A program made the position numbers and the translations under genes. A model generated the notes under the pieces. It saw nothing but the letters and a program-made list of their open reading frames with translations. It did no database searches and was not told the origin of the DNA. Below, piece by piece: positions 24,877 through 37,800 of a DNA stretch of 64,000 bases. Each line of letters begins with the position of its first letter. Within the stretch, counting starts at the first letter, position 1. The DNA comes from Cardinalis cardinalis (lineage: Eukaryota > Chordata > Aves > Passeriformes > Cardinalidae). The stretch is taken from contig JACDOX010000086.1 in the NCBI GenBank assembly GCA_014549065.1, positions 2,197,840 to 2,261,839 on the forward strand, read 5' to 3'.

Positions 24877-25495
24877 TGTGAAAAGTGCACATTGTAGGGC
24901 TCTACGCAGATATTTACTCCGTGTATTTTGTTGTATTGATTAGTAGTGGTGTATTAACATCTTAATAGTATGGTAAATGTAGTTTTGTAGTTAAAAGGTA
25001 ACGTTTGTAGTTAAAATAGGAACTATGTAAGTGGGATATTTTTAAAGAAAGGAATGAGGTACATGCACCAGATAACAACCACAGGACACCAAAATCTTTC
25101 AGAGAAAGGGAATTTATTGCTCCATTATCAGAAGAAACGAACTTCTTCCTGCCTGGCTAAGGATCGAAGGCACCTTAGGATTAGGAGGAAGAAGCTGACA
25201 CTGACCAGAGAGAATCCCTTGTTTGAATGGAATTTATGCATCATGTATGAGGTGTATGAATATGCAACAGGCTGTTGCTTTTAAGGGTTAATCCTCTGTT
25301 AACGTGGGTCCTTTTTCGGGCTTGTGCTGCCCAGAAAGAGGTACCGGGACTGTCTGTAACTCTTTGTTTCTATTGTCCCGTATGGTCCTAAATCCAAATA
25401 GTCCAAATTTTTATTACTCTAATTATATTGCTATTTTCACAACCATTTTATTACTATTAAAATTTAAAAATAACAAGTGCTTGGTGTTTTTCACA
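24877..25495 (+). mobile_element. Family V solo LTR
   Basis: A 619-bp element bounded by inverted termini TGTGAAAA and TTTTTCACA. Immediate flanks GCAGG and ACAGG could be a 5-bp target duplication with one mismatch. The sequence has a TCTGTAACTCTTTGTTTCT segment and AT-rich 3' region typical of LTRs, but I do not see a clean AATAAA. It is a different family from the other LTRs here and the only copy in the window. No coding capacity is evident. Confidence 0.75.
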
Positions 25496-25496
25496 A

Positions 25497-25539
25497 CAGG
25501 GAAGCCAGGCACGTTCTGGGGGCAGGCAAAGGCAGCAGG
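25497..25539. repeat. 3' copy of about 45-bp direct repeat flanking Family V LTR
   Basis: Partner of 24832-24876, starting within 2 bp of the LTR end. Confidence 0.9.
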
Positions 25540-25870
25540 AGAGTGCCCAGCTCAGCTGTCACCATCACATTTTCTGAAAAATCCTCTTTGCCCAGGATTA
25601 TTCTCCCAGGAAGCTGAGGAGCCTCAGAGAAAAATGAAAACAATAATTATCTCATTTGCTTCTCCTGTGTTTTGCTGCTTTGGAATGTGGTTTGGAGATT
25701 GTTTATCCAACATGNGAATTGTTTTTACTTAATGACCAAGCACAGCCAGCTGTGTTGGGACTCTGGAAGAGAGAGCCACAGGTTTCTAAGTAGTATCTTG
25801 TTAAGCCTTCTGTAAGTGTCCTTTCTCTATTCTTTAGTGTAGTTTTAGTACAGCATTCTATAATATAATA

Positions 25871-26040
25871 NNNNNNNNNNNNNNNNNNNNNNNNNNNNNN
25901 NNNNNNNNNNNNNNNNNNNNNNNNNNNNNNNNNNNNNNNNNNNNNNNNNNNNNNNNNNNNNNNNNNNNNNNNNNNNNNNNNNNNNNNNNNNNNNNNNNNN
26001 NNNNNNNNNNNNNNNNNNNNNNNNNNNNNNNNNNNNNNNN
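25871..26040. other. Assembly gap, 170 Ns
   Basis: Uninterrupted Ns inside the Family II LTR, next to a low-complexity tract that probably stopped the assembly. True length is unknown. Confidence 1.
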
Positions 26041-26310
26041 AAAAATTTAAAAACTAAAATAAGTTATAAAAATAAAATTAAAAATAGCTTAAAAATAAAA
26101 TAAAAATAAGAATAAAAAAACTGAAAAATTAAAAAATTAAATAATAAATTAAAATAAAATTTAAAAATAAAATAAAATTGTAAAAAAGAAAACAAAAATA
26201 AAAATAATTTTAAAAGTACAAAATAAAAAAATTAAAATAGTAAAAAAAAGTAAAATAAAATACAACACAACATAGCACAATATAACACAAGACAATAAAG
26301 CACAATAACA
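26041..26310. repeat. AT-rich (AAAAT/AAATA)n-like tract in LTR
   Basis: Almost only A and T, with irregular AAATAAAA/TTAAAAA motifs and then ACAACACAAC-like units at about 26262-26310. Other Family II copies have about 20 bp here, so this is an expansion. Confidence 0.88.
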
Positions 26311-26398
26311 TAAAATAATAAATTAGCCTTCTAAGAAGATGTAGTCAGATTGTCAATTCCTCCTTCATCCTGGGGACCCAGCAAATACCACACTCAGC

Positions 26399-28098
26399 CA
26401 TTCCCTACTGACACCTGCCCATGCCAAAAGCCCCTGAGGGGAGCATTAAGGGGAAGGGATAGAAGTGAAGCCCAAGGCTGCACACACCATGCTTTGGGAG
26501 AGGTGGGACACCTTTTCCCCACTGCCATCCCATTGCTGCTAAAAGAACGAGCTGCTCACTGGTGGCTGGGTACCAGGCAAGCTGCCTGTCATCATTTCTC
26601 CCCCAGGGTGATACAGTTCATGCTCTCACTTCCTCCCCTCCTTTCCCATCCCCTGAAGTGCTGAAGTTCTGCTCTTCTCCTCTGCCAGAGGGGACTGCAC
26701 ACCCCCAGCAAGCAGTGCCATACCCTGCTGGGCCTGCTGTTGCTAAGAGACTGAGAGAGAGATCCCACCCACTCAAATTCCCCTACAAATCCCAGTATTC
26801 CTCCTGTTGCCACTCTCCAGCCCCACTGAGATACCAGTGGTGCAACCTTGGTAGCCAACAGACCCATATGGGTTTTATGGGATGTTCCCTGCCACTGACC
26901 AGCCCTACTGAGAAAGTCCCAAAATATGATACTGCAGTAGGTAACATGGAATTAGCACAGGTGCAGATGAAATCTACTCTTGTGGGAAACCACTGAGGCC
27001 AGAGGAGGTCAGAGATCTTGCCTGGATCTTGTCGATCAAGACAGGTTCACAAAAATACCCTTGGAAAGCCAAGCTAAACATGGGCCATTAGAGGTCACAG
27101 CACTGGGCTGCTCTACTGCATCAAGTCCCTCCAAATGCTGCTAATTACGATTTTATTTCAGCATTCAGATCAATTTTCCCCCTCCCCCCAAGAATGCAGG
27201 GGAGTTTACTCTGACAACACTTCTGGCAGGAGTCTCTCTCTCTCTCAAGCTCACAGAAAGGCTGGCAAACACCAAATAACAACAAATCTCATTGACAAGG
27301 GAAAAACATGGAGTAAGTTTTTAAAACCCTCCTGAAGCACTGTGTTGCTAGGCTGATGGAATTATCAAATCCCTGACAGCAGTGACAGACTTCTGCAGAC
27401 TCACAACAGTTCACAATCTCAAGGGCTGTTTGCTGCCTCTGTCTGTCAGGCACACCACCTGCAACTTGCTGGGTTCTTAATGCTCCATTAAATTGGAGAC
27501 ACTGATGAGTATGCATGGGGAGAGTTCAACCATCACACCAAACCCATGGAAATATGCCATGATACCTTTGTATGTGCACAGAAATCACTTAGGTTGGAAA
27601 GCTTCCCCAGCTGAACAGGAGGCATAAGGACAACACATTATGGAGACAGAGAGAAGACCATCTCAACACCTCAAAAAAAAAAAAAAATTCAAGGTTATAA
27701 ACTGGCCAAAGAGCTCCAGATTAATTTTACAGAGAGAGAGGGGTACAGCAGCAAATAACTTCAGAACTACCCAATGGGAATGCTGTTAATTAATAAAAGG
27801 GGAGCAAAGAGATTTGGGACAGACAGACACCAAACAAGTCACCCTAAAAAAGGTCTAGATGGCAAACTAGCCACCTGCTTGTCCCTTTGTCAACAAGGCT
27901 GGAAAGCCTTACCCACTCTCAGATCACCTCTCCTCATACAGGTATTGATGCAAAGTGATCAAATATTCTGTTGATCTTCCCATGGAGGAATGTTTTCCAC
28001 ACTGAGATAATTTGAAAGCAGTTTTAAGGATTTCTGGCATTAAATAAATCTGGTTTGGAAATAAAAAGAGCACCTCAAAGTTGACGTGGGGGTCTCAG
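26399..28098. other. Intergenic, no recognised gene
   Basis: Unique sequence. Overlapping short frames at 26350-26996 have no recognisable domain. A-run near 27673-27687. Confidence 0.5.
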
Positions 28099-28666
28099 TT
28101 GTCATTTCCCTGGGTCTGGACTGAAGGCACTGGAGACAGTAATTTGTGTTCAGACTCAGGTGTTTATTATTTATTATCAGTAAAACAGTCTCATTACTGT
28201 GAGTTTGGCAGCTTTTCATTACAAGAAGGCACTAAATGGCCAACAATCTCTGGTTACAAGGTCTTTTAAGACTAAACTATCCAATTAAGAGCTGACACCT
28301 AGATTATTTTCCCTTTTAACCCAATAACTGATCCCTAGAAGCCCCCAATGGGGACTTGTCTGTCCAATTACAAAATGCCACCCAAACCCATGAAGAAGAA
28401 GCATGAAGAAGGAACCCTGGATGACACCCTCTGCCCTTCATCTTGCTTCCATCCACAACACACTAAAACCCCAAAACCTAAATTTCTCACCCAAGTGATC
28501 CACCTACACTGCTCTCTATAACCTATTTCACACTTTTGTGGATTCCAGTCTATTCTGGAGTTTAGGAAACTTTCTCCATGAGTGAGGGTCACAGTCAGTG
28601 CTCTCCTGGGGGTCAGGGCACCCCAGAGCAGACAGGGAAATATTCCTGGTGCTCTATGTTTCCACA
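28099..28666 (-). mobile_element. Family III solo LTR
   Basis: Read on the minus strand it starts TGTGGAAACATAGAGCACCA, shares the CTGGGGTGCCCTGACCCCCA block and the TTGGATAGTTTAGTCTTAAA block with the copies at 10693 and 31239, and ends near 28099 with the CCAGACCCAGGGAAATGACA segment. No target duplication is clear. A 205-codon minus-strand frame runs from upstream flank into this LTR, so it is not a gene by itself. Confidence 0.82.
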
Positions 28667-31232
28667 GTTTACAATAACAAGTATTCCTTGTCTGTGTGCT
28701 GCAAGGCAGTTTGGGATCACAATCCCATGCAGAAAGCTCCAAAGAGAGACAAAAATCAGAAGTGCACAGGAAGCTGATGGGCCAAGTGGAGGCTGACAGA
28801 ACTGCTGCTCCCTCTGACAAGGAAGAATTACAGACAGCTGAGAATGTGGCATGTTTGAGGGGACAGCTCTTCGGCTGAGCAGAAAGGTAAATTACACACA
28901 GAAGAAGCAGACGTGGATAAAACAAGTTTTCTGTGCAATGTTTATAAGGAATGGGGAATGTGGAGAAGATGCCAAGAACAGCCATACATTTTTGGGAAGA
29001 AAGCAGAAATAGTCAGAAATTGAGATAATGCCAGAAATAGTTATAAAATTTTTTAGAATGTCACAAGGCTGACAAAACATCAGGGCCAGATGGGACCTGT
29101 CTCAGAAAAATCAATCTATTAATCAAAAAAAACAAAAAAGGAAAAAAAGCAAACCAAAAATACAAAAAAACCACAGTAGCATAGGAGTCAAAGGAGTGAG
29201 GTCCATCATGCTTCACCCCTGACACCTTCACATGAACACCTGAGTGAAACAAGCCCTGCCTGAGCTCAGTAAAACTGTGCTGAACGTGCCACAGGAAGGC
29301 TGAAATCCAGAAGATACAGCATCTTACAGGGAAAAATTCCACAGAGTTGCAGCCCTTGGCAAGGTGTCCATCTCAAAAGGCAGCAAACACCTCTGGGGAA
29401 AGCTGCTGCCCAGAGCACTTGGTGCTGCTGCTGAGTACCAGGGATGTGAGAACTCTTGTTTGGGGTGAGTGTTAAAAAAATAACCAGAAAGACCAGAAGT
29501 GACCAGGACCTGGTGGGTTGGGGAGGTGCTGGTGCACATTGAGGTCTGTGAGGAATCCAAAAACCAGGAAAAACCCCACAGCTTCACCTGGGGGTGGGCA
29601 CAGAACAGAGGTGTTCATTGAGGGCACACAGGAACAACTCAGGAAATTATCACTTCAGCAATAATCACTAAATGGAGAGCCACACTTTAACCTGTGGAGC
29701 ATTGATTTCCCAGTTTTGTTGGACATTTGAAATGCTCTTTTTGAAGTCTAACAGAGAAGTCTGTTCAATGCAGAAGCACACTGGGGCAAAGCTTCCCAAG
29801 AGAAATGTGCCCTGGCCTTGCAGAGAAGGCACTGGACTGCCTAGGGTGGGATCCTGTAATTGAATCTCTCAGTCTCTGACATGGCTGGACACTTCCCTAC
29901 AGCCATACCAATAATAAGCACTCCAGCTGCCTCAGCCAGCATTTCTATAGAGCCCAGGAGAATCAGACAGGGAAGTTTTTTGCCAGCTATTTGTGACACA
30001 GAGCCCAGTGCAGATTTCCTCAGCCAAGAGCCCTAGGCCTCCTCTAGCACAGAAAATCACTTTGGGATGGAAAGCACCACTGAAAACTGCAATCTCCCTG
30101 AAACAAAGTGGTTCAGATTGAATTAGGCACTTTTACTCAAAGGTAGAAATCTGCAGGCTGTCCTCTGTCCTTAAGCCTTTGAAAACCAAAAGCAGTCATG
30201 GTAGTCCTCCCCTGAGCTCACCACAGTCCTCTATCCAGCATCTATCCAGCTGCTACCCCTTTTTGCCTAAGAAATCCAGAAACAGAATAATTTCCACCAT
30301 AACCACCCCTTCCAGGGTTTTGGGAATGCTTCCTGCCCAGTCCCCATTGCACTTGACTCATCTCCTTAAATCAATGTACCAGGTACAGGCTTCCTGTGGG
30401 AGAGAATAACTCGAGACCAGCAAATGCAACATTAATCCCACTCTAGATTAAAAGGAATTTAAGCAGGTGCTCTTCTACACCAAAAAGCAATTTAAAGTAA
30501 ACTTCCAGCTCTGGCAGGAGAAATAAAAAAAGAAGTAGATGGATCTCAGAAAGAAAATAAATCTAGCTTAGCAGGCAGTGGTTTAGACTGATAGCACACT
30601 GATAGCACCAGAAGTCTTTTGCAGGTGGATGAATTGCTGAAACAAATGAACCAGCCTTCCTTCCCATGTGTCCTTGCTTGAGTCCACTTCGAGCAGGACT
30701 TTCAGCCCCCATGCACACTGCACAGGTCAGCTCCCAGTGCCTGAGCAGCAGCTTCTCTCATCACTGCCTTCCTGGTCATGACAACCTTCACTTCTGCACT
30801 CGCAGCCCTTGCCAACATCAGCTGGGTGCATTAAGCTTCGAGTGAAGATTTGCAATTTCTCCTTTTGCTGAACAAGCTTAAAAATACCATTTTCCTCCTA
30901 TTTTAATTCCTAATAGCTACAGAACATTGCTACAATCTGTTGTATGTCAGTGCAGCATTTGCAAAACGAGTGAGCACAGTCTCAGAAAATTAAGTCCCCT
31001 ACTTGCTCATAAGGAGGAGAAAGAATTGGCAGCAGAGAAAGTTCATGTTGCAGTGAGTGCTTGACAGTGCCTGTCTAAAACTTCTCCCACTTGAACACAA
31101 CAGGAGGCCTCCCCTTTGGATCACAGGATGCCCTCTCACCGAGTCCCATCCCCACTGGAAAGCTTGGAGTCCAGTGGGTGATACCATAAACCCCCCTGAA
31201 ATCCTTATTGCAGAGACCTCAAGAAAGCATTC
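28667..31232. other. Intergenic, no recognised gene
   Basis: Unique sequence with an A-rich tract at about 29127-29170. Nothing recognised as coding or RNA. Confidence 0.5.
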
Positions 31233-31238
31233 CTCAGG

Positions 31239-31813
31239 TGTGGAAACCCAGGGCACTGGGAATATTCCTCTGTCTGCTCTGGGGTGTCCTGGCCCCCAGG
31301 GGAGCACTGACTTTGACCCTCACCCATGGAGAAAATTTCCTAGACTTCAATATGGACCAGAATCCACAAAAGTGTGAAATAGGTTATCNTGAGTAATGTA
31401 GGTGTGCCACTTGGTGAGAAATGTAGGTTTTGGGGTTTTTAGTGTGTAGTGGATGGAAGCAAGATGGAGGGCACAGGGTGTTGTCCAGGGTTTCTTCTTC
31501 ATGCTGCTTCTTCCTTCTACTCCACGGGTTTGGGTGATGTTTTGTAAATGGGTGGAAAAGTCCCCATTGTGGGCTTGCAGGGATCAATTATTGGGTTAAA
31601 AGGGAAAACAATCTAGGTNTCCTTTCTTAATTGGATAGTTTAGTCTTAAAAGACCTTGTAACAAGAGATAGTTGGCCATTTTGTGCCTTCTAATGAAAAG
31701 CTGCTGAACTCATTGTTGTGAGACTGGTTTACTGATAAAAAATAATAAACACCTGAGTCAGAACATGAACTTCCATCTCCAGTGCCTTCAGTCCAGACCC
31801 AGAGAAACCAATA
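31239..31813 (+). mobile_element. Family III solo LTR, complete, TG...AATA termini
   Basis: A 575-bp LTR from TGTGGAAACCCAGGG to AGAGAAACCAATA. Perfect target duplication CTCAGG (31233-31238 and 31814-31819) fixes the ends, so the terminus is AATA. It has an AATAATAAACACCTGAGTC polyadenylation region at about 31741. The first roughly 150 bp form an open frame in common with the other copies. Ns lie at 31389 and 31619. Confidence 0.92.
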
Positions 31814-32125
31814 CTCAGGCAAAACTCTTTATCTGTTCTCAGCAAGTTTGCTTGAAACCATTAAACTCCTGCTGAGGGAATCTTCACCTTGGAACAGGCC
31901 AGAAATCTGCTGCTGTCCCACCAAGGGCTGGACAAACCTTGCAGAGCCCAGGCAGCCGTGCTCAAGAGAACACCAAAGATCTTCTATTCCACATCTAACA
32001 TTCCCATCCTGCTGGAAACCCCTGGGCTATCCAGCAGTGCTTATGGCTCACACCTCACATGATGTGACCTGTGGCACAAGAGCTACTGATTTCCATCCAG
32101 CTGAGGCCATAAAGTTGTGGGCAAC

Positions 32126-32504
32126 TGCAGCAGACATCTTTTATGGAAAATCCTTTCCTCAGGATTTTTCCTCCTGAGAAGCTGAGAGGCCTCAGGAACA
32201 AAATGTAAACAGTGGTTATCTGCTGCTGTGGAATGCAACAGGTGCATCTGTGATTGCCCCATCTTGGATTGTTTCTAATTAATGGCCAATCACAGCCCAG
32301 CTGGCTCAGACACAAAACCCAAGCCACAAACCTTTGTTATCATTCCTTCCTATTCTATTCTTAGCTGGCCTTCTGATGAAATCCTTTCTTTTAGTATCAT
32401 TTTAATGTAATATATATCATAAAATAATAAATCAAGCTTTCTGAAACATGGAGTCAGATCCTCCTCCCTTCTGTCATCCCAAGACCCCTGCAAACACCGT
32501 CACA
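32126..32504 (+). mobile_element. Family I solo LTR, complete
   Basis: A 379-bp LTR ending ACACCGTCACA with target duplication GGCAAC (32120-32125 and 32505-32510). Its first nine bases (TGCAGCAGA) differ from the family start (TGTCGCAGA) and equal the nine bases after the 3' duplication, so the flanking match is 15 bp (see findings). Polyadenylation region AATAAATCAAGC is present. Confidence 0.92.
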
Positions 32505-32510
32505 GGCAAC

Positions 32511-34485
32511 TGCAGCAGAGAGACAAAGGCTGAATGAGTCACCCTTTGGGCCTTTAACTAATTTTTCTTATTGGTCCCTCCAGGTAAGAAGTAGAACACT
32601 ACAAGAGAACTCTTTTTCCACTGTTCCTGTGTCGGTAAATTTGATTCCTCACAGGTGTCAAATGGATGGGTACCTTTCTCCAGGATCAAAATTTATGTGT
32701 GCTGGTAAAGCAGCCTCTGCCACCACCACAATCCAAGCAAATCCCAAAAAAGGGAAGCAGCATATGCTTTTCTATTTCTCAGCTTTCTGAAAGGGCTGTC
32801 TCACAATACATAACACTTATGAAACTGCCTGAACCAGCTTTTATTGAGAAGTAAAGAGTACTATGTAAGAGGCAAAAAATTTGATCTAAGGAGCAATTTC
32901 ATTTAAGGCAGAGCGTGACAGCTTTGCAGTAGTTCACCTGATGGACTGCTGTGCTTCCCAAGCCACAGAACATCATTTGCCTCCCTCAGACTTAATCTGA
33001 GAGAAACAGACTGTGTGCAAAAAGCTCCCATCTCATCTCACACTCCTACTAAAAAACATGCCAAGAATGACCTTAAAGGGGGCCAATCCAAGTGTAAAAT
33101 GAAGGGAATCTCATCTGTCCAAACACTGCCTTAAGTTGTAACTCAGACATCCTAGAGCCACTAAATCCACTCAGAAATCCATTCCCACTTTACCTTTCAG
33201 CATTGTTTAATCTTTCAGGCGCCTGAATTTAAAGGTGCTTCATTACACAGACAAATTATTTCCCTGTCACATAATTTCAGTTGCCTCCTGCTGCTCATTA
33301 GGGCTCCTCTATGAATAGTGGTATTTCTCTATCACCTGCAGCTCTGCTGTGATTTACTTCAGGCTTTTGGATCCTTCCTATGTCCTTCAGAGTAGCCCTG
33401 ACCAGAGCCTGATGGTAACAGCACTCAGCTTTTAAATTATAGTCTCTGGCAAAATATACTCACTCAGAAACCAAACACACAGATGCTTGGTTCTGCTCTG
33501 CACAAAGTGTTCTAAACCATTAGATGCTCGTCCTCCAAAGAGGGAAAAGCAGGAAGGATGCCAAAGGGATGAAGATACCCAATTTTTCCTACAGATTTCA
33601 CCTAAACTTAACCATAAAAACAAATGCTCGACTTAAGCAGACTTGATCATTCCTGGAAGATTGAAGAACCTGCCTCTCCACCGGCTGCAAGACAGAACTT
33701 CCACAGCTGTGTAAGGAAACTGGATTTTTTTGGGGTGAGGCTAAGAGTTCTTGAAGGAACAGGGTCTCCTCTTGGCCTTCAGCAGCAATTTGGCTGTGTT
33801 GGAATAAGGCTGGTGCCAGAAGGACAAGGGTGAATGGGGAAAATGGATCAGCACGTGGAAATACTGGGTTTGGCAAGGAGATTCTCCTCAGTAGAAAAGG
33901 AGTGGGGGAAAAAAGGAGACTGTATTTTATGAGGTATAGGAATAAATGTGGGAAACACAAACCTCTGAAGCCAGAAAGCCTTGGGCATTTCCAAGCACTG
34001 TAACTGCTCTACTGAGCCATGGTATGAGAGGACTGAATAATCCAAAGCACTAAATGTCACAAGAGCTGACACCTAGAAACTCTGTACTGCCCACACTTAA
34101 AAAATGTGAGTGCCCAGGAGCATCCCATAATCTCAGAACAATAATTAGTTCATGCTGAGGAGGATTGCTATAATCAAAGAGCAGGATGGAAGTGCACAGA
34201 ATGCTAAATCACTAACAAAGTGTTATGCTATGTTGCAAGGTAGAAAGATTCACAGAGAAAGGTGCTGTACAAAGGGGTAATGAGGTTACATCGAGAAAAA
34301 CAAGAAAAAGGAACTTGTAAATAGCATAAGAGAGTGTCCATAGGCTCAAAAAGGGATAGAGACATTATTAAAAAATAATCTGCAGCAAAACAAATAGCCA
34401 GTGCCACAAGATCAGCCCCTGTGACACTGGCAGCTGGTGTTTATAGTGTTCCTGATGTGCTTATAGCCTTCCTGATGTTCCCCAT
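32511..34485. other. Intergenic, no recognised gene
   Basis: Unique non-coding sequence. No repeats of note. Confidence 0.5.
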
Positions 34486-34872
34486 TATTGTATTTGCTGG
34501 GACCCTCATGGCAGCAAGGAATGATGAATCTCACTCCATGTTCTCAGAAGGCTAATTTATTATTTTATTATACTATATTATTTTAAAGAATACTATACTA
34601 TAGAATACAGAAAAGACACTTACTGCATGCTAAAAAGATAATAATGAAAACTCCTGACTCTTCCTCCAGAGTCCCAACACAGCTTGGCCCCAGTTGGCCA
34701 ATGAGTCAAAACAACTCACAGCAGAATCCAATGAAACAATCTCCAAACATTCCAAAGGAGCAAAACTCAGGAGAAGCAAATGAGATAATTATTGTTTTCC
34801 TTTGAGGCTTCTCAGCTTCCCAGGAGAAAAATCCTGGGCAAAGGGATTCTTTCAGAAAATGTGAATGCCACA
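34486..34872 (-). mobile_element. Family II solo LTR
   Basis: On the minus strand it starts TGTGGCATTCACATTTTCTG and ends with a CAAATACAATA terminus. The polyadenylation region AATAAATTAGCCTTCTGAGA is present. Flanks CCCCAT and CTCCAG match at 4 of 6, so a target duplication is only possible, not shown. Confidence 0.87.
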
Positions 34873-37800
34873 CTCCAGAAGTGCATTTGTTCCAATGACA
34901 GAAGGGAAACAAGGGAAAAAAAAAATACAGGTAGCATAGAATAGAGCAAGGGCCTCCCTTTCTTTCTTATAGATTTTTGTGAGTGTCTGAAAAGAAATTA
35001 AGATCTGCCTCTAAGTTTTGCAATTTTTGTCCATCCCCACCCAAAAGACCTAATGACAGGGAAGAAAAAAGAAAAGATTAAGACAAAGAACATTATTTCA
35101 GTGGCAGAAAATTATCAACAGAGTACAATTTAGAGCAAAGGACTTCCATTGGACAAGCAGAGTACAGATTGATTCTAGTCAGGTTGCCTTCTTTATCTCA
35201 CATGGTGCAGCTGCCTGACACTATTGATGGTTTCAGTAAAGGTTAACATCTTTGTTAACCTGTAACANTCACAGGTAAATCCCAGAATGAATCTCTGGAT
35301 CTCTAGATGTGCCAAATCATCTGCACAAATGAAGACTGACATTAAACTTAAGTCATAGGGGTTTAAACTGAACTGCAGGCAGACCCAAATCCAAACCTGA
35401 GGTGCAATAATTGATACATTGAGCTCCAGATTTTTGTTCATCTCTCACATTTACTGGAAAACTCTGAATGCAGGAAGACAAACCAGAGACTGGGGTGTCT
35501 GCTCCATTTTCAGGGCAAGCATGAATGGCTCAGAAGGGGCCAAGGGAATGTTTGTGCTTGCAGAATTGCTTGGGGCCTGTCCACAATGTTTCTCTAGTGC
35601 CTCTAGTTCCTCTCTCCTCACCTCCCTTGTCATTGGTGTGATAAGTACAGATTTTCCAGACTATTTTCCCAGTTTCTCTGTTGGGGGAATTTACTTGCTG
35701 GGGATTTTCTCTCTCTGAGCACCACAGCACACACTGGGTGGATTTAGGGGATGTTACTGAGCCTGGCACAGACACAGGGGGCAACATGGAACAGTCCAGA
35801 GCTGCTTGGAGGAAGAACAACTGCATGAGCACTGAGCTGAGAAGAAAGAAAAGCAGCTACAGGCATTAAAACATGAAGACTTTTGTAACAAGACTCTCAT
35901 GTCTCCCAGATATTACTGCAATTCATTTTGCACAGGCTGTAAGGATGAAGGGATGCTTTAACTGAAGCTGGAAAGGAAGGCAGGAGCCAGAGGATTTGTC
36001 CTGGAATCCTAAGCATTTCTTGGTGGTATTGGTACCATCACATGTTTTCAACACATAGCAGGACACATTTACAAAATGCCAATATTAAAAATCTTAAGCT
36101 AATAGAAATCTATGGAAATTAAAATTTCCTGNTTTTTTGATGGCCATGGAACAGAAGCACAATTAATAAATATGAAGCCACTATTGTTCCCAGTGGAATC
36201 ACTGCAGGATTTCCACCAGATTGGACACAAAGAATTCTTTTTTTTTTAAACTAGTGGCAAGTCTCGTGTGTGCAGGATATACCCATGCACTAGGTCAGCA
36301 ACAAGTGTAGCTCTCATTTGCACCAGGAAAAGCTCACTGAGTCACACACCCAGCCTCAGGTGACCGTCTGACATTTGTCAGATGGAAGCAATTTATGAGG
36401 TCTCAGGTTCATGACAGCCTCAAGACTCTGCTCTGACACAGGCCACAAGTGGCACTTGAATAAGTCACTCCTCTGCTCGGAGCTGCATTTGTCTCTGTGA
36501 GGACACAGGGCTGTGCCAGCCCCAATTTCAGCTGCTACAATGGATTTCCTAGTGGCAGACGACTCAAACCTCCTGCACATGAATGAAATTAATTGATCTT
36601 TTCTGCTAGGAGGGTGCTGTGCTCCTTGAGCCAAGCTCTGCTTTAAGTCACAGCCTGTGGAGCCGTGCTGGATTTACTCTGGTGCCTGGAGTGCAGACTG
36701 CAGGGCTCCTCCTGTCCCCCAGGGATTGTGAGGGAGCAGCAGCTCTGCTTGGCTCCTTGTTGTCTTTGCTAATAACACTTCTAAGGATTTGTGTTTGCAT
36801 CTATTTTTGTATCTCTTAACATCCTTGCAAGGTTGCCTTGGAAAGCACCCAAGCTCAGGGTTGTGGGGTGTGTTTAAAACAGATGAACCCCTGGTTGCTG
36901 TAGGTATGTCACTGCTGTTCATTCAGCTTGCAGGAGGCTTTTTTTCCTCCCTTTCCAAAGTCAGAGGCAGCCTGTGGTGTGCCCATCCTCAGAGCACTGT
37001 GACAGAGCAGCACCATCCCTTCCTTTTGCAGGATCTCCAATTCTCCACTGAGCAACTTGTTCCCCACAAGAGCATCACCAATACCAGGGCAAGCAGGGAG
37101 AGAAGAACAGGTCATTCTACAGCTGCAGGGTAAACTAAGACAACTTTCTGATCCTAAGTTCCCTTTAGCCTGACAACACTGCCCTCATTGTTTAGTATAC
37201 AACTCAAAGTGTCCATACCTGCAAAATATTTGAGAGACAGCTTATTTAGACTCTGTGGAAAACAAAGGGAAAAACTCCCATCATAAAATTTCCTGTGACT
37301 GCTTTGAAAATCAGCTAGTGACCATAACAAATCCCTTCTCCTGGGATATTACTGTTGTCTTATACATCAAGAGTTCTATTATCATTATAGTGCAAGGATT
37401 CCACATCACCAGAGTTTCATACCTCCCCAGTGTTTCTCACAGGCAGCTCCTCTAAGCACTGGCTGTTCCTGGTCCTTGCAGCAGCCATCTGACNCCAGAG
37501 CCCACCAATCCACTCTTTTACACCACTGTTCTTATTGGCTACAGGTGTGGCCTGTTAACATTAGGCCTGCTCTTAATCTTTAGTAATTGGTCCAGCTGCA
37601 ACTCATTGGGGGATAAGATTACATTCTATACCACCATTTACAGTATAAATTCATAGCAGTTCTGTGAGCTGTTTTCATGCTGAGAAGCAAAATGAACATT
37701 TTAAAAGATCAGATCTGAGGAAATCTGAGTATTCTTAGCATGCACAAATATCACCGNTTTTTATAAACCGTAACCTTATTTTCATTAAAAAAAATTTTTA

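Larger units (their letters stand above)
25557..26392 (+). mobile_element. Family II solo LTR expanded by AT-rich tract and gap
   Basis: It starts TGTCACCATCACATTTTCTG and ends GGGACCCAGCAAATACCACA. Perfect target duplication CTCAGC (25551-25556 and 26393-26398). The LTR is about 836 bp including gap instead of about 420 because a run of Ns (25871-26040) and an AT-rich tract (26041-26310) lie where other copies have only TAATATAATATAGATCAT. The polyadenylation region AATAAATTAGCCTTCT follows at about 26319. Confidence 0.92.

Noticed and set aside
28368..28985. 205-codon minus-strand frame
   Set aside because: It starts in unique flank and runs into a Family III LTR; no domain, and only the LTR part recurs.
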